Counted from the first letter of the stretch, positions 42,108-52,809 are shown. The stretch: DNA of 64,000 nucleotides from Leguminivora glycinivorella (GCF_023078275.1 NC_062971.1:6572001-6636000), one strand, 5' to 3'. Program-made: numbers and translations. Notes: generated by a model not told the origin, from the letters alone.

Positions 42108-42714
42108 TCAAAAGATAATTATGTTAGTTTAGCACCAGTAAGGATAACAGTTTTGGTTGTCGCAAGAGTACGTTACCGCGATAGATCACACGTCTTTTTC
42201 TAATTGTATTAATGACATAAGGACGGGTATCTCGCTGCAACATACTCTCGTTCCAATCATGTGCTAACCCTGCAGTAAGATTTTCTAAGGATTATTTTAA
42301 TAACCCTCAATAAAGAATGATGGTATAGCTGTAATGCCAACGTGCTACACGTCAGCACGTTTAATGCCAACCTTCGTGAATTTTTGACCCTCGTCAATTT
42401 GCGACGAGGTATTAGATTTGTGGTACGGTCCAGATATTGGGTTACCACAGCTTAAGCGATCAACGTGTTATAATACGTAATATGTGGTAATATAAATGAA
42501 AGTTGTTGGGCCGCAGCTAACAAAATCGTACGTGGGCGTCCATTTCTAGGATCTACTCGCATTTCGCAGTATTTTCCTTTGCATCTCAACTAATCTCAAG
42601 TGAGTGTATTTTGTGGAAAGAACGAGTATTTGCTTTGTGGAGATAAATGAATAATGAAATATTATTTTGCACAAAATAGGTAATTTATTACTATTAGATG
42701 AAAGACCGTCCTTA

Positions 42715-42865
42715 CTTATTAATATTATAAATGGGAAAGTGATGTGTGTGTCTGTTTGTTTGACCATCTTTCACGGCGAAACGGAGCGACGAATTGACGT
42801 TTTTTTTTAAGTGGAGATAGTGGAAAGGATGGACAGTGACATAGCCTACTTTCTTTTTTTATCCC
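42715..42865 (-). repeat. GCCCGCGGCTACGCTCGC repeat family, inverted fragment
   Basis: ATTAATATTATAAATGGGAAAG, TCTGTTTGTTTGACCATC and TTTCACGGCGAAACGGAGCG are the inverse of 31975-32150. Confidence 0.6.
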
Positions 42866-42894
42866 CCCGAGTGAAACTTTAATCTGTACAGTCA

Positions 42895-43028
42895 ACCAAT
42901 TGGAACGCTAGGCCACTGTAGAACTATGTCATAGTGACGTTATAAATCAGATTGTAAGAAATCTCTTACTGCTTGTCATTTTGAGATGGTTGTAGAGTGG
43001 CCTAGGGTTCCAATTGGTTGACTGTACA
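42895..43028. mobile_element. MITE just upstream of exon 5
   Basis: TGTACAGTCAACCAATTGGA...GGCCACT is inverted as AGTGGCC...TCCAATTGGTTGACTGTACA. 134 bp. It ends 70 bases before the exon-5 splice acceptor. Confidence 0.8.
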
Positions 43029-43098
43029 TACCTTTCCATAAAACCTTGATTGATTAAGTAAAGTATTCCAAACCTCACCCTACTTGTTCTCTTACCAG

Positions 43099-43232
43099 GT
43101 ACAGAGTGGATCTGGCTGGAGACAACTGGAAGCTGGCTCTCTCGGACGCGAAAGTGCAAGACTCCGGCATATACTGCTGTCACGTGTCAACACACCCGCC
43201 GATGTTGAGGCGGGTGCGCTTGACTGTACATC
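43099..43232 (+). CDS. Dpr/zig-8-like protein, coding exon 5 (end of Ig1)
   Basis: Acceptor TGTTCTCTTACCAG to 43098, donor GTAAGT at 43233. It completes Arg149 and encodes residues 149-193, YRVDLAGDNWKLALSDAKVQ then DSGIYCCHVSTHPP and RRVRLTVH. The D-x-G-x-Y-x-C motif of strand F (Asp170, Gly172, Tyr174, Cys176) pairs with Cys113. The position before the conserved Cys, usually acidic in the family, is also cysteine (Cys175), giving an unpaired thiol candidate. The S-T-H-P-P stretch is typical of Dpr relatives. Ends in phase 1. Confidence 0.95.
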
Positions 43233-43349
43233 GTAAGTACAACATTATACAATATTTGCTATGTGTATACATCCTGCCATTCTTCATTCTGTATTTTACA
43301 AAAGTGACATTGTATCGCCCGACAGTGACCCTTCGCCGTTCATTGCCTG

Positions 43350-43460
43350 TAAGCCGATTTTTGAGTCTCACGGCGTTCGAATTCAGAAAATTGACACTGA
43401 AAATAATAGGCAATTCAGTTTTCAGTATTTTAGTGACAGTGAGACTCAAAAATCGGCCCC
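43350..43460. mobile_element. Short inverted-repeat element
   Basis: AAGCCGATTTTTGAGTCTCAC is inverted as GTGAGACTCAAAAATCGGC. An inner pair, GAATTCAGAAAATTGACACTG / CAGTTTTCAGTATTTTAGTG, is weaker. Open frames over 43106-43546 are the exon plus this palindrome. Confidence 0.65.
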
Positions 43461-43522
43461 CTGTTCCACAAGACAATATTGACGCTGAGTTAGTTATCGA
43501 TCTAGAAATAGCCACTGGCAAA

Positions 43523-44148
43523 AGGCATAGTTATAGTGACATCTAGCGTCAATCACGCGTCAACTAACGTAAATTATCCTTACTGCTAATTGTCAATGGA
43601 TGTCGCGACGAACGAAGAGTCTAATGCTCACCAATTTTTAACTAATATTACAATAGTCTTAATACCGCCGCCCTTAATCAGTATTCTATTTTCAATTCCT
43701 TCTGTTTGTACACTGAGAGAAAATACAACCAGTTTTCATGTTCGTTCAACAAGTTTTTTGGTTAAAATAGCGCCTACGTGCTCTTTGGTTCAAACAACAA
43801 GCTACTTGTCATTTGAATCGGCAATATATTTGAATCAACAAGTCGATTTTATAAAAACAACCTGACACATATGGTTTTAAACATACGTTTGGCTGATTCA
43901 AACGGATAAACCGCAACAAGTCGAACTTGTTAAATTCACAATGCAAATTTCTCTCAATGTAATGTTAGTTGTAAACTGTTCTAATATTAAATTTTTGGCA
44001 GACGAGACACTGTCGACACCTAGTATCGAATAGTGGTACTGAAAATTCACGCTATTTGACGCGTTATTGATGCATGATTGTCGCTAGATATCAACTCGCA
44101 TTTACTGATGTATGGAGTTACAACTCTTCCCTTACTTATTCCTCTATG
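43523..44148. mobile_element. Long-TIR DNA element, copy 2
   Basis: It matches copy 1 (7840-8700) from GTTATAGTGACATCTAGCG through TCTAATGCTCACCAATTTTTA to GAGTTACAACTCTTCCCTTAC. Its left outer terminal repeat is missing. It carries the CACTGAGAG MITE (43711-43959) at a different site than copy 1 does, so each copy supplies the empty site for the other. Confidence 0.75.
43711..43959 (-). mobile_element. CACTGAGAG MITE, copy 2, with TA duplication
   Basis: 249 bp, inverted relative to 8429-8677, ends CACTGAGAGAAAA / TTTCTCTCAATG. TA at 43709-43710 and 43960-43961 is the target duplication. The uninterrupted target (GCTTGTAATATAAGTTGT) is seen in copy 1 near 8252. Confidence 0.85.
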
Positions 44149-44191
44149 GTGTTACTGTGGTGACATAGCCCACTGGCGCGTATTGTCATAT

Positions 44192-45014
44192 CCAGGGAGC
44201 GTACTTTTCATGTCGATGACATTAATCTGACGTCACGCTCTGTATAGGATGATCCCAAATAGTTTTATTGTAAATTATTAATCATTAGTCGTCAATCATT
44301 TTAATCGTATACAAATTACTTCAAATACAGTAGTCCATTTACCTTCATGTAACATGAATAATACCTACTTGAAATGTGAAACATGAATAAAATTATTTGA
44401 TTTGTTTTTATAAATAAATTTAATTAAATAGTATTGCTTCTGAACATATTACAATAAATTAAAAAAAAAAATACTTTCAACTTGTAAAGGTTCACAATGT
44501 TTATAACTATTCCAAATTTCATATCGATAGCATAAGATATCATAAGAATATTTATAATATACAAAAGGAATTAAACTACTTAATACAAATAAAACTACAC
44601 TATAAACTAAGAAATTAAACTATTACTAAACTAAATCTACCTATAAAATAAAACCCTATAAATAAAAAATCGAACCTAAGTCAGAGCCGGCCGGTAGAGT
44701 GCCCAGAAGGCTGGCGGCATTGCCACGCTGAACAGCAATGCCGATGCGCTGGGTAAGATATGCTCCAGCCTTCCGGTCACCCGACGCGTCTATTAGGCGT
44801 TTGGCCAGCTCTGTGAAAATACGTAGAAAAGAGAATTTCTCTCTAACACAGTACAGCACACCATCCTTCTTGCATTCATTACCAAGCAAAGAAATTAATA
44901 ACTTAAAATGATTGATGGCTTATGATTGATAATTTAAAATAAAACAATTTGTGATCACCTATATGGAGCGTGACGTCAAATTGATGTCATTGGCACGAAA
45001 AGTACGCTCCCTGG
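44192..45014. mobile_element. ~820-bp element with ~58-bp inverted ends
   Basis: CCAGGGAGCGTACTTTTCAT...GACGTCACGCTC at the left is inverted at the right as GAGCGTGACGTC...GAAAAGTACGCTCCCTGG, with a few mismatches. It carries the frame at 44656-44889. No obvious target duplication. Confidence 0.7.
44656..44889 (-). pseudogene. ORF fragment inside the TIR element
   Basis: The minus-strand frame reads FTELAKRLIDASGDRKAGAY then LTQRIGIAVQRGNAASLLGT and stops. It is more GC-rich and protein-like than its AT-rich neighbours. The pattern GD-x-K-A-G-x-Y-L-x-QR-I-x-x-A-x-QRGNAAS-x-LGT is familiar to me from insect repeats but I cannot name the protein. It may be a captured or residual transposon ORF. 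Confidence 0.4.
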
Positions 45015-45032
45015 ACTCATGTCTTTAATCAT

Positions 45033-45125
45033 GTACAATCGAGTTCATAAATATGTGTACATTTTTTCACCATATTGCATAGAGTTAAGGTGAAGAAATG
45101 TACACATATTTATGAACTCAACTGT
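45033..45125. repeat. Hairpin element (~93 bp)
   Basis: GAGTTCATAAATATGTGTAC...TTTTCACC is inverted as GGTGAAGAAATGTACACATA...TATGAACTC, leaving only a ~15-base loop. Confidence 0.8.
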
Positions 45126-45564
45126 AGGTATTTAAAGCGTCATCGTGAATGTGTAGGTATAGCCATAGCATCCCAAGTGCCAAAGTCTTTTCTGAGGTTC
45201 TGAATTTGGAATTCTCTTTTAAGATTTTGTCCCTAAGAAATACTTGCGGTGATAGATAAGGTTTCCCCGAAAGTCGATAGAAGATTTTCACGGTATTTCC
45301 GGAACGTTTTGACCTTTATGCCATTGAATGAAATTCCTCTCATATTAAAAACTGGCAATGGACTTCAAAATTTGGTATTTTAGATTTTTATTGGCAATGG
45401 TAAAAAATACTTGACATAAGGTGAATTATCTGAATCTCTGGTAGATATACACCGAGTTTTTTGGAACTTATTGAGGCATTCTCTACCAGTCAACCATTGG
45501 GCAAAACAGAGATAGTTAGTTTGGTGCACGATATTATAGAGCCATTATTATTATAGAGACTTAT
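45126..45564. other. No feature seen
   Basis: AT-rich intronic DNA. Confidence 0.4.
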
Positions 45565-45785
45565 GTAATGTCATTCGATATTTGCCTGTCGCTTTGAAGT
45601 GAAGTTAGAAAACATCGTTAGGAAACCCGACTAATAGGCCTACTTACCCTTCGAATTGATTCGATATTTGGCAGTCGCTTTCGTAAAACTAGTGCCTATG
45701 CCCAATCTTGAGATTAGGTTATCAATATTCAGGCTCCCATGAGCCGTGGGAAATGTCAGGATAACGCAAGGAGGATCATGATGAG
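45565..45785 (+). mobile_element. SINE family B, 5'-truncated and diverged
   Basis: ATGTCATTCGATATTTGCC, CTAGTGCCTATGCCCAATC, CAGGCTCCCATGAGCCGTGG and AACGCAAGGAGGATCATGATG follow family B with many substitutions and an internal repeat of the ATTCGATATTTG segment. Confidence 0.7.
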
Positions 45786-45929
45786 GTGATTTATCTGCTC
45801 GTTTATTTTTTTTATTTAGCTATTTGAAACAAACACGTGTTTATAAATTTGTACACATATGATAAAAAAAATTACTAACAAAAATTCACAGCATCGTAAT
45901 CTACGTGATAAAATGCGTCTAATAATGTA

Positions 45930-46347
45930 TATTATTAGCAGCAGGTAATTCCAATGGGTTACTAATGTATTACCAAAAGTTATTTGCCACATTTTCACAT
46001 CCCAAACAATGTATCCCAAAAATTTAAAAGGTAACTCATCATTTCCCAACTTATCGTGTGACATATACATATTTGCCAAAATAATGATATCCAAATAAAT
46101 ATTTAGACATTTCCTTACCTTGGCAATGTTCATTTTACCAAACTTCAATTAATCAAAATGATTAATTGCCAACCAATATTATCCCAAAAGAAAAAAAGCC
46201 AAATCTAACATTTGGTAAAACATTTCTTGGGCATTTTTTATTTTAACAAACCTTGTTTACTCAAAACGAGTAGTTGACAAAAATATAAATAAACAACATT
46301 TACTTTGACATTTTTTTATATTACCAAATCTTAATGTATTCGAAATA
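45930..46347. other. AT-rich flank with recurring CCAAA words
   Basis: Words of the form ACCAAA, TCCCAAA and GCCAAA recur every 20-30 bases between 45970 and 46330 with no fixed period. This leads directly into the minisatellite at 46348. A 110-codon minus-strand frame (45816-46148) has no recognisable domain. Confidence 0.35.
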
Positions 46348-47282
46348 AACCTACTTTTTAGCAACATTTTGTGTGGGGGTCGCAGTTCTAACCTAACCTA
46401 AACCTACTTTCTTCGCAACAGTTTTGTGTGGGGGTCGCAATTCTAACCTAACCTAAACCTACTTTCTTAGCAAAGTTTTGTGTGGGGGTCGCAGTTCCAA
46501 CCTAACCTACACCCACTTTCTTAGCAACAGTTTTGTGTGGGGGTCGCAGTTCTAACCTAACCTAAACCTACTTTCTTCGCAACAGTTTTGTGTGGGGGTC
46601 GCAGTTCTAACCTAACCTAAACCTACTTTTTTAGCAAAATTTTGTGTGGGGGTCGCAGTTCTAACCTAACCTAAACCTACTTTCTTAGCAACAGTTTTGT
46701 GTGGGGATCGCAGTTCTAACCTAACCTACACCTACTTTCTTCGCAACAGTTTTGTGTGGGGGTCGCAGTTCTAACCTAACTTAAACCTACTTTCCTAGCA
46801 ACAGTTTTGTGTGGGATCGCAGTTCGAACCTAACCTAAACCTACATTCTTAGCAAAGTTTTGTGTGGGGGTCGCAGTTCTAACCTAACCTAAACCTACTT
46901 TCTTAGCAACAGCTTTGTGTGATGGTCGCAGTTCCAACCTAACCTAAACCTACTTTCTTAGCAAGAGTTTTGTGTGGGGGTCGCAGTTCCAACCTAACAT
47001 AAACCTACTTTCTTAGCAAAGTTTTGTGTGGGGGTCGCAGTTCTAACCTAACCTAAACCTACTTAGCAACAGTTTTGTGTGGGGGTCGCAGTTCTAACCT
47101 AACCTAAACCTACTTTCTTCGCAACAGTTCTGTGTGAGGGTCGCAGTTCTAACCTAACCTAAACCTACTTTTTTAGCAACATTTTGTGTGGGGGTCGCAG
47201 TTCCAACCTAACCTAAACCTACTTTCTTAGCAACAGTTTTATGTAGGGGTCGCAGTTCCAACCTAACCTAAACCTACTTTTA
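46348..47282. repeat. Minisatellite, ~17 copies of a ~54-bp unit with telomere-like words
   Basis: Each unit reads roughly GCAACAGTTTTGTGTGGGGG, TCGCAGTTCTAACCTAACC, TAAACCTACTTTCTTA. Copies vary by small indels and substitutions. The unit contains (CCTAA)-type words, the complement of the arthropod telomere repeat TTAGG. No protein reading is continuous. Confidence 0.95.
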
Positions 47283-47640
47283 GGTTTTTAGGCTATATTT
47301 AGGTTTTTAAAGATTATTTGACTCGTCATAATTATGGTATTTTCGTCAAAAGTGTTTGTGGGAAGCAAACGTGTAAGTAGTTGTTAAAATCTGTTTGGGA
47401 AATGAAATTCGGTAAATGAAAACAATCATGTTAAAACACTTGTCAAAAAGTGGTTTTGCATGGTGTGTTTTTAAGGAAAAATTTTTTTACTAAACAAATT
47501 ATTTGACTAAATAATTTTGTCCAGTAATTAATTTGACGAAAGTAAAGTTGAGCAAACTTTTCTAGTCAAAGTGAAACATTTGCGAAATGAACAGTTGGGG
47601 TTATAAAAGTTGCATTACAACAGTTTGGAAAATTATCATT
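47283..47640. other. Right flank of the minisatellite, no gene
   Basis: TTTAGGTTTTTAGGC words continue from the last unit, then AT-rich DNA with recurring TTTGAC and GGGAA words. Possibly the other half of one element together with 45930-46347. Confidence 0.3.
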
Positions 47641-47817
47641 TGACGGATTTTAATTCCAATAGGTAAACCTCTTTTGCCAATAACCTGACACCGACAGACA
47701 ATAATATCCGGGTTATTAGGAACGTTTCCTCATATTCTTGCCGAAAGGAAATATTGAAAGAATTGTCTGACATTGATCACAATCAAGCTGTTAACAGACT
47801 TATGTACCTACATTTTC

Positions 47818-47964
47818 TGTATGCGCCCACGGCCAACTTTGTCGCCGCAACTATTTTGTCCCTCACATCATCAGTCCATAGGCTAGTAAGTAACGCAACT
47901 TTTCATACGCTGGATGTGAGAAACAAAATAGTTGCGGCGACAAAATTGCCCGTGGGCGTACACT
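47818..47964. mobile_element. Palindromic MITE
   Basis: TGTATGCGCCCACGGCCAAC...CGCCGCAACTATTTTGTC is inverted as ACAAAATAGTTGCGGCGAC...GCCCGTGGGCGTACA. 147 bp. The 70-codon frame across it is not a gene. Confidence 0.8.
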
Positions 47965-48059
47965 AAATTGATTAAGTACTTAATTAAACTATTCCAACAT
48001 ATCCTTATTACCGTATGAAGGATTGATTTAAAAAAATCGGGCTTAAATTGATAGTATTA

Positions 48060-48319
48060 GGGTATTTTCAGAATTTGGGGCCCCCAATTAGCGAAAGTTG
48101 TTAACAAAAATTAACTCGATGTCAGTTTTGTGACGACAATTCGTCTAAAAATTTACTTTTTTCACATTCTGAATGTAGACTATCGCTTAAAGTTTATGTA
48201 ATTATCATAAAAACATTTTTTTTTTAATTCATGCTTAATTATCGTCACAAAACTGACAGTGACTTAATTTTTGTTAACAACTTATGCTAATTGGGGTGTC
48301 CCAAATTCTGAAAATGCCC
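48060..48319. mobile_element. MITE family C, full-length copy
   Basis: GGGTATTTTCAGAATTTGGG / CCCAAATTCTGAAAATGCCC ends. Flanked by ATTA and ATTT, a near 4-bp duplication as at 37922-38039. Confidence 0.8.
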
Positions 48320-49257
48320 ATTTAATGTCAATATTTTTATTTATTATACTAGTTTATTTTTTACATTACTAAAATTACAAATCAAAATGTGACTGCAAAC
48401 TATTATAAAGAGGTATGATGTCGCAACGAGATATTGTGGCGCCTGACTATGCTCGCCCTGCAGAGTCCTTTGGTTTATTGTGTTCCCCAAAGTTATCGAT
48501 GTCTTCAATACGTATTAGGCTTAGAAGAATTATGTTTCGAGGATCCCTGGGTTCCTTCTAATAGCCTTTGTAATTCAAGCTGGGAGTCATTATACGGACC
48601 TTCTATATTTTATTTTTTTCTTAAGTGCTTTTATTAAGTTTTTCAATGGTGATAAAAATAATTAACATTTTTTTAGATAGTTCTTGTTAAACCGTTCTTC
48701 TTCATATCATTATATAATCTGATTTTTGTTTTAATAATAACTCCATGTAGGTACCTACATTTTTCATTTCGTTTGTGTCAAAAGTGTTGTCTTCTGCTCC
48801 ACATAGGTACAACTGCCAAAAGTCTGGCGTACATTAAAGATATTCAAAAAACAAATATAGTTATAGTCATAATTTTACGATAGGTACCTATCTCAATAGC
48901 CAACCGTTTATTAATATTAGTATTCGATACACACATACACACTGATGCATAATTACCTATAGGTAATGTTAATGTTACTTAATATTGTCAGAATTTTAAT
49001 TCCAATTCATTTCTGTTTTATTTTCACTTACTCTATTTTTGTCGTGAGGGAAACTTCACTCAGTTACCGTGCGTGTGAAGAGAGAACAAAAACTTAGAAG
49101 GACGTTTCTCTTTTTGGGCCGAGCCTTTTGCGGCTGAGCCTTTGTGCCATTGTGACTGATGTTAAACAAAGTTTCGCTATAGAGTTTCGTCCGCAGGGAA
49201 AACATTAGGAAATTCAAGGGATAGGTAATCAGATTACTTCCAAAAAGAAGAAAATAA
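48320..49257. other. No feature seen
   Basis: AT-rich. A 67-codon plus frame at 48434-48637 has no domain. Confidence 0.4.
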
Positions 49258-49393
49258 TAGTATTTTATACAATCGTGATATAATACAAAGCTTTTCAGTC
49301 GAGTACCATGTTTAGGCCACGAAGTTTGCTGAGTGGCCTAATAGTACGGTACGAGAGTGAAAAGCTTAATTATATCACTATTGTATACAATAC
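49258..49393. mobile_element. Palindromic MITE
   Basis: GTATTTTATACAATCGTGAT...AGCTTTTCAGTC is inverted as GAGTGAAAAGCTT...ATCACTATTGTATACAATAC. The inner pair TTTAGGCCACGAA / TGGCCTAATA is weaker. Confidence 0.7.
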
Positions 49394-50028
49394 TTTTTCT
49401 ACGAGTCATCATCTTCATCATCAATGGATGGAAATATCATCATTCATGCAAGTTAAAATAAATGTTAATAGAGTCGTTCACCGTTGTATCAACATCGAAT
49501 TACCTAGCAACCAATTGTTTGTAATAACCGTCTCTAATTGGCCGATAACGCGACAGGTAAAAAAAAATGTGTTTCAGATGCAGGAAAATTTGCCAGGTAT
49601 CGCAAATTAGTATATAAATTGTATGAAGTTCTATTTTTGAAATTATTACAGTTAACTAAAGTCAACTATAATGAGCTTATTATAATTGAGTTGGAACTGC
49701 CATAGAGTATCCAACACTGAAAATTTAGCACTTATAGTTTAGTCTGTGGTGTCCTAATTGACAGATTACAGTCGACAAGTAGAAAAAATATCGTATCCAT
49801 ACCTGCAGGTCAAGCACATTAATTTGCGCGAGATTATGTCGCCTCGACTTAGACTAGATGTCCTTATGTCGTTATTAGAATTAGAAAAAGACAAGAAATC
49901 TATGTCACAGCGAGAAATCAATCATGTCACAGCTTGTTAGATACACCTGTCACTACACAACGTCAACTACGTCATGAGCTAGTCATGCATAATACCACCA
50001 TGATGTCACCCCGGAATTATCGCCGAAC

Positions 50029-50136
50029 AAATGCATAGAACTAGTGCACTGTATATCATTGATAGTTAATCGATGCTCGCCCAAATGCATAGAACTAGTG
50101 CACTGTATATCATTGATAGTTAATCGATGCTCGCCC
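50029..50136. repeat. Perfect 54-bp tandem duplication
   Basis: AAATGCATAGAACTAGTGCA...AATCGATGCTCGCCC occurs at 50029-50082 and again at 50083-50136 with no difference that I can see, pointing to a very recent duplication or an assembly artefact. Confidence 0.9.
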
Positions 50137-50290
50137 ACTTAAGACACTTCCATAGAGATCGAATGTTTGATTTTTCGCGCCGGTCGCGTCGCATCGCCGT
50201 CGCGCGCCCGTCGTCCACGCAAACACAGCGTAAAAGTGGTGACATTTTAAATTCCGAACGCTTGATTATCATCAGTTTCATCACTCGAAA
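50137..50290. other. CpG-rich patch
   Basis: TTTTTCGCGCCGGTCGCGTCG and CGCCGTCGCGCGCCCGTCGTC stand out from the AT-rich surroundings, followed by TCATCAGTTTCATC, which has an initiator-like TCAGTTT. Frames are open on both strands (60 and 79 codons) without domains. A promoter or exon is possible but not shown. Confidence 0.25.
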
Positions 50291-50330
50291 GTCCTTTGGT
50301 AAACTGTGAAATGCTATTTTTGAAAAACTA

Positions 50331-52279
50331 GCTATAAGATAAGAATCTATCGGTAGCAACTAATCGTACCTATTCAATAATCATGGCTGAGAACTTGAAT
50401 TCTAATAAGATATTATTGAAAAAAAAAGCATTAAATCGATATCGGTAAAATTTCAAAAATACGCCTAATTGAACGAGTACAAAATAAGGATCTTGTCGAG
50501 ACGCTCTTACGTCCATGCCTTAGAACGATCAATAACAAAAACACCACCTGATCAATATTAATAAATACCACCGACAAAACATTCTTCAAGAATTTTCCTA
50601 CTTTTAACGAAATGAGTATCAAGGGTGATTATTTTAATGAGTATTAATTGTACCCCCAATAAAAGCGAACAGTTTAACCTAGTTACATAAATGGATTTGG
50701 GTGTAGTTTAATCCAAATAGAGAGGAAATGTTCCGTATTGCGATGCATTAGTTTCTGTCGGACCCTGATCAATAACATGGACTTTTGTTGGTAATCTTAG
50801 CCAATTACTTGTTCAAAGCCGGAAATCCGTATGTGGATTTACGTTGATTGTGTTAAGCTTACATTGGATAGTTAAATGCAATTTGGCTGATTATCGAAAC
50901 GAAAAAAAATGTTATTTTTTTTTTTTAAATAATAGTCAACGTCAGAAAAGTTCTTTCATTTTGATTTATTGTGGCACAATCTACATTTTCTGTCCTCCGG
51001 CCGAAAAACTTCATATTTCAGGCCGCTGCGCTAATGTTACCACTTTCCAGCTTCGTCGGACAGAATAAACAGTATACACACCTTGGTCAGTTAATGAGAA
51101 AGCTTCAAACTTCAAATCATATGTTGGTTGACCTCACTCAACAGCTGCACCTCGGCCGACTCACTTATAATATATAATCTAATATTATTTTCAGTTGGCT
51201 TATAGACAAAAAACTCATTGATGTTTTTAATGAAGTATACGAATGTATATATTATTATTGTCTATCGTCCCATTTTCTTGAAGCTTTAGCGACTAGATTC
51301 AGTTTTAAAATATTTTTTGTCGGTTCTTATTTAATTACTTATAAAAAAATCTGAATATTATTATTAACTACTCACACCCATGAAATTACAGCGTTTGAGT
51401 GTCATCTAAATATTTTTCATTGTTACATTTTTAAACCTTTTGACAAACAGGTCTATAGCTTAAACTTAAGCTTTAAAGAACTACTTTAAAAAATACGGTG
51501 AAGGCACTCTGCCTTTTAAACTTTCAAGTAGAAGTGTGTTACGAAAAACTCATTAAGCAGTAAAATGAACATGAGATTGTATAGTGGTTTTGTCGAAGCG
51601 TTAAATTACTTCCTTCATTTTGGGATACATATATTTAGGTCTAATACTATCTTCTATATTATTTATACATATGAAAATATAGGTAAATAATGTGTGTGTG
51701 AATTATCGGACTAACTTTGATATAAAATCGCAACGCCACCCAGCCTCAGGCACCAGAGGCCTTGGTCACTTTTTCTTTCATATGTGTAATTTATTTCGGT
51801 TTTAATTTATATATATAGTGGTGTGACTACTTTAAGATAGCACAAGTTTAAATATTTTCAATAGATTATAATTTAACTTGTGTTAATTAAAATCGCAATG
51901 ATTTATATCAATTCCTCAGTAGACATTTTGTCTGGACATCAAGAAGAGACGATATTATTATAATAGTAAATATTATTATTAGTGGATTTAGTTAGTAAGT
52001 AGGTTAGGTTATTCCTAGTATTATTTGTAATTTTTAATTTATTTAGTTGGTGGAATTATGTGTAATTATTTGTTTGTTCTACTATTTGTTCTCATATAAA
52101 AATGTTGACAAGATCCTGCGTTAAGTCCTATTTAAGTACTGACTCTTTGTCGTTGCACATCTTAAATATTTACCTGAGACATAATATAAACGTTGTGTCT
52201 TCGTTATAAATATAGACATACAAAAAAAAATGTAATATTGTGTATTACGTAACACTACCCATATAATCTTGAGCTTACC
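50331..52279. other. Intron 5, no feature seen
   Basis: Long AT-rich stretch without recognisable gene or repeat boundary. Short frames on both strands are unsupported. Confidence 0.5.
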
Positions 52280-52502
52280 GTGGGACTCAGTCAATCTGTG
52301 TAAGAATGTCCTATAATATTTATTTGTGTGATGAGCACAGATATTTGTTCCTGAGTCATGGATGTTTTCTATGTATATAATATAAGTATTTTTATCTATT
52401 TATGTATGTATATCGTCGCTTAGCACCCATAGTACAAGTTTTGCTTAGTTTGGAGCTAAGTTGATCTGTGTAAGGTGTCCCCAATATTTATTTATTTATT
52501 TA
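52280..52502 (+). mobile_element. SINE family A, lacking its tRNA head
   Basis: TTTGTGTGATGAGCACAGAT, TTGTTCCTGAGTCATGGATG and TATCGTCGCTTAGCACCCAT, ending in (TTTA)n, match family A on the plus strand from the middle on. The head is replaced by a partial repeat of the SINE's own 3' region (AATCTGTGTAAGAATGTCC). It ends 77 bases before the exon-6 acceptor. Confidence 0.7.
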
Positions 52503-52579
52503 TCAAGTCACTATTGTAAGACAATAACTGCCAATGTGAGGATAATAAACCATTTTCTCATCCTAATATTTTGTTACAG

Positions 52580-52782
52580 CACCGGAAATAACCATGAGCA
52601 AAGAGACCTTCCTAGAGACAGGAGAGACGCTCTCCCTCAAATGCGCCGTATTGCATCTCCACTCTCACGATGCAGCCCCGACGCTGAACTGGTACAGAGG
52701 CAACAGTACAGTCCCCCTCGATGAAATCAGGGGAGGAGTGTTGGTTGAGACCGACCATCTGACTATGACTAGTCATTTACAG
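52580..52782 (+). CDS. Dpr/zig-8-like protein, coding exon 6 (first half of Ig2)
   Basis: Acceptor ATATTTTGTTACAG to 52579, donor GTAATT at 52783. It completes Pro194 and encodes residues 194-261: PPEITMSKETFLETGETLSL, KCAVLHLHSHDAAPTLNWYR, GNSTVPLDEIRGGVLVETDH, LTMTSHLQ, leaving in phase 0. Cys215 and Trp231 are the strand-B cysteine and core tryptophan of Ig2. Asn235 sits in an N-S-T glycosylation site. R-G-G-x-x-V-x-T-D and S-x-L are family-like. The partner cysteine (D-x-G-x-Y-x-C) and the C-terminus must be in a later exon, which I could not find before 64000. Confidence 0.95.
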
Positions 52783-52809
52783 GTAATTTCCTAGTAGCAG
52801 CTCCAGATT

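Noticed and set aside
43106..43546. 146-codon open frame extending exon 5
   Set aside because: The frame runs past a strong GTAAGT donor at 43233 into an inverted-repeat element. The Ig domain is completed by splicing to 52580.
46348..47282. Chromosome end (telomere)
   Set aside because: The CCTAA words are only part of a 54-bp unit and gene exons lie on both sides.
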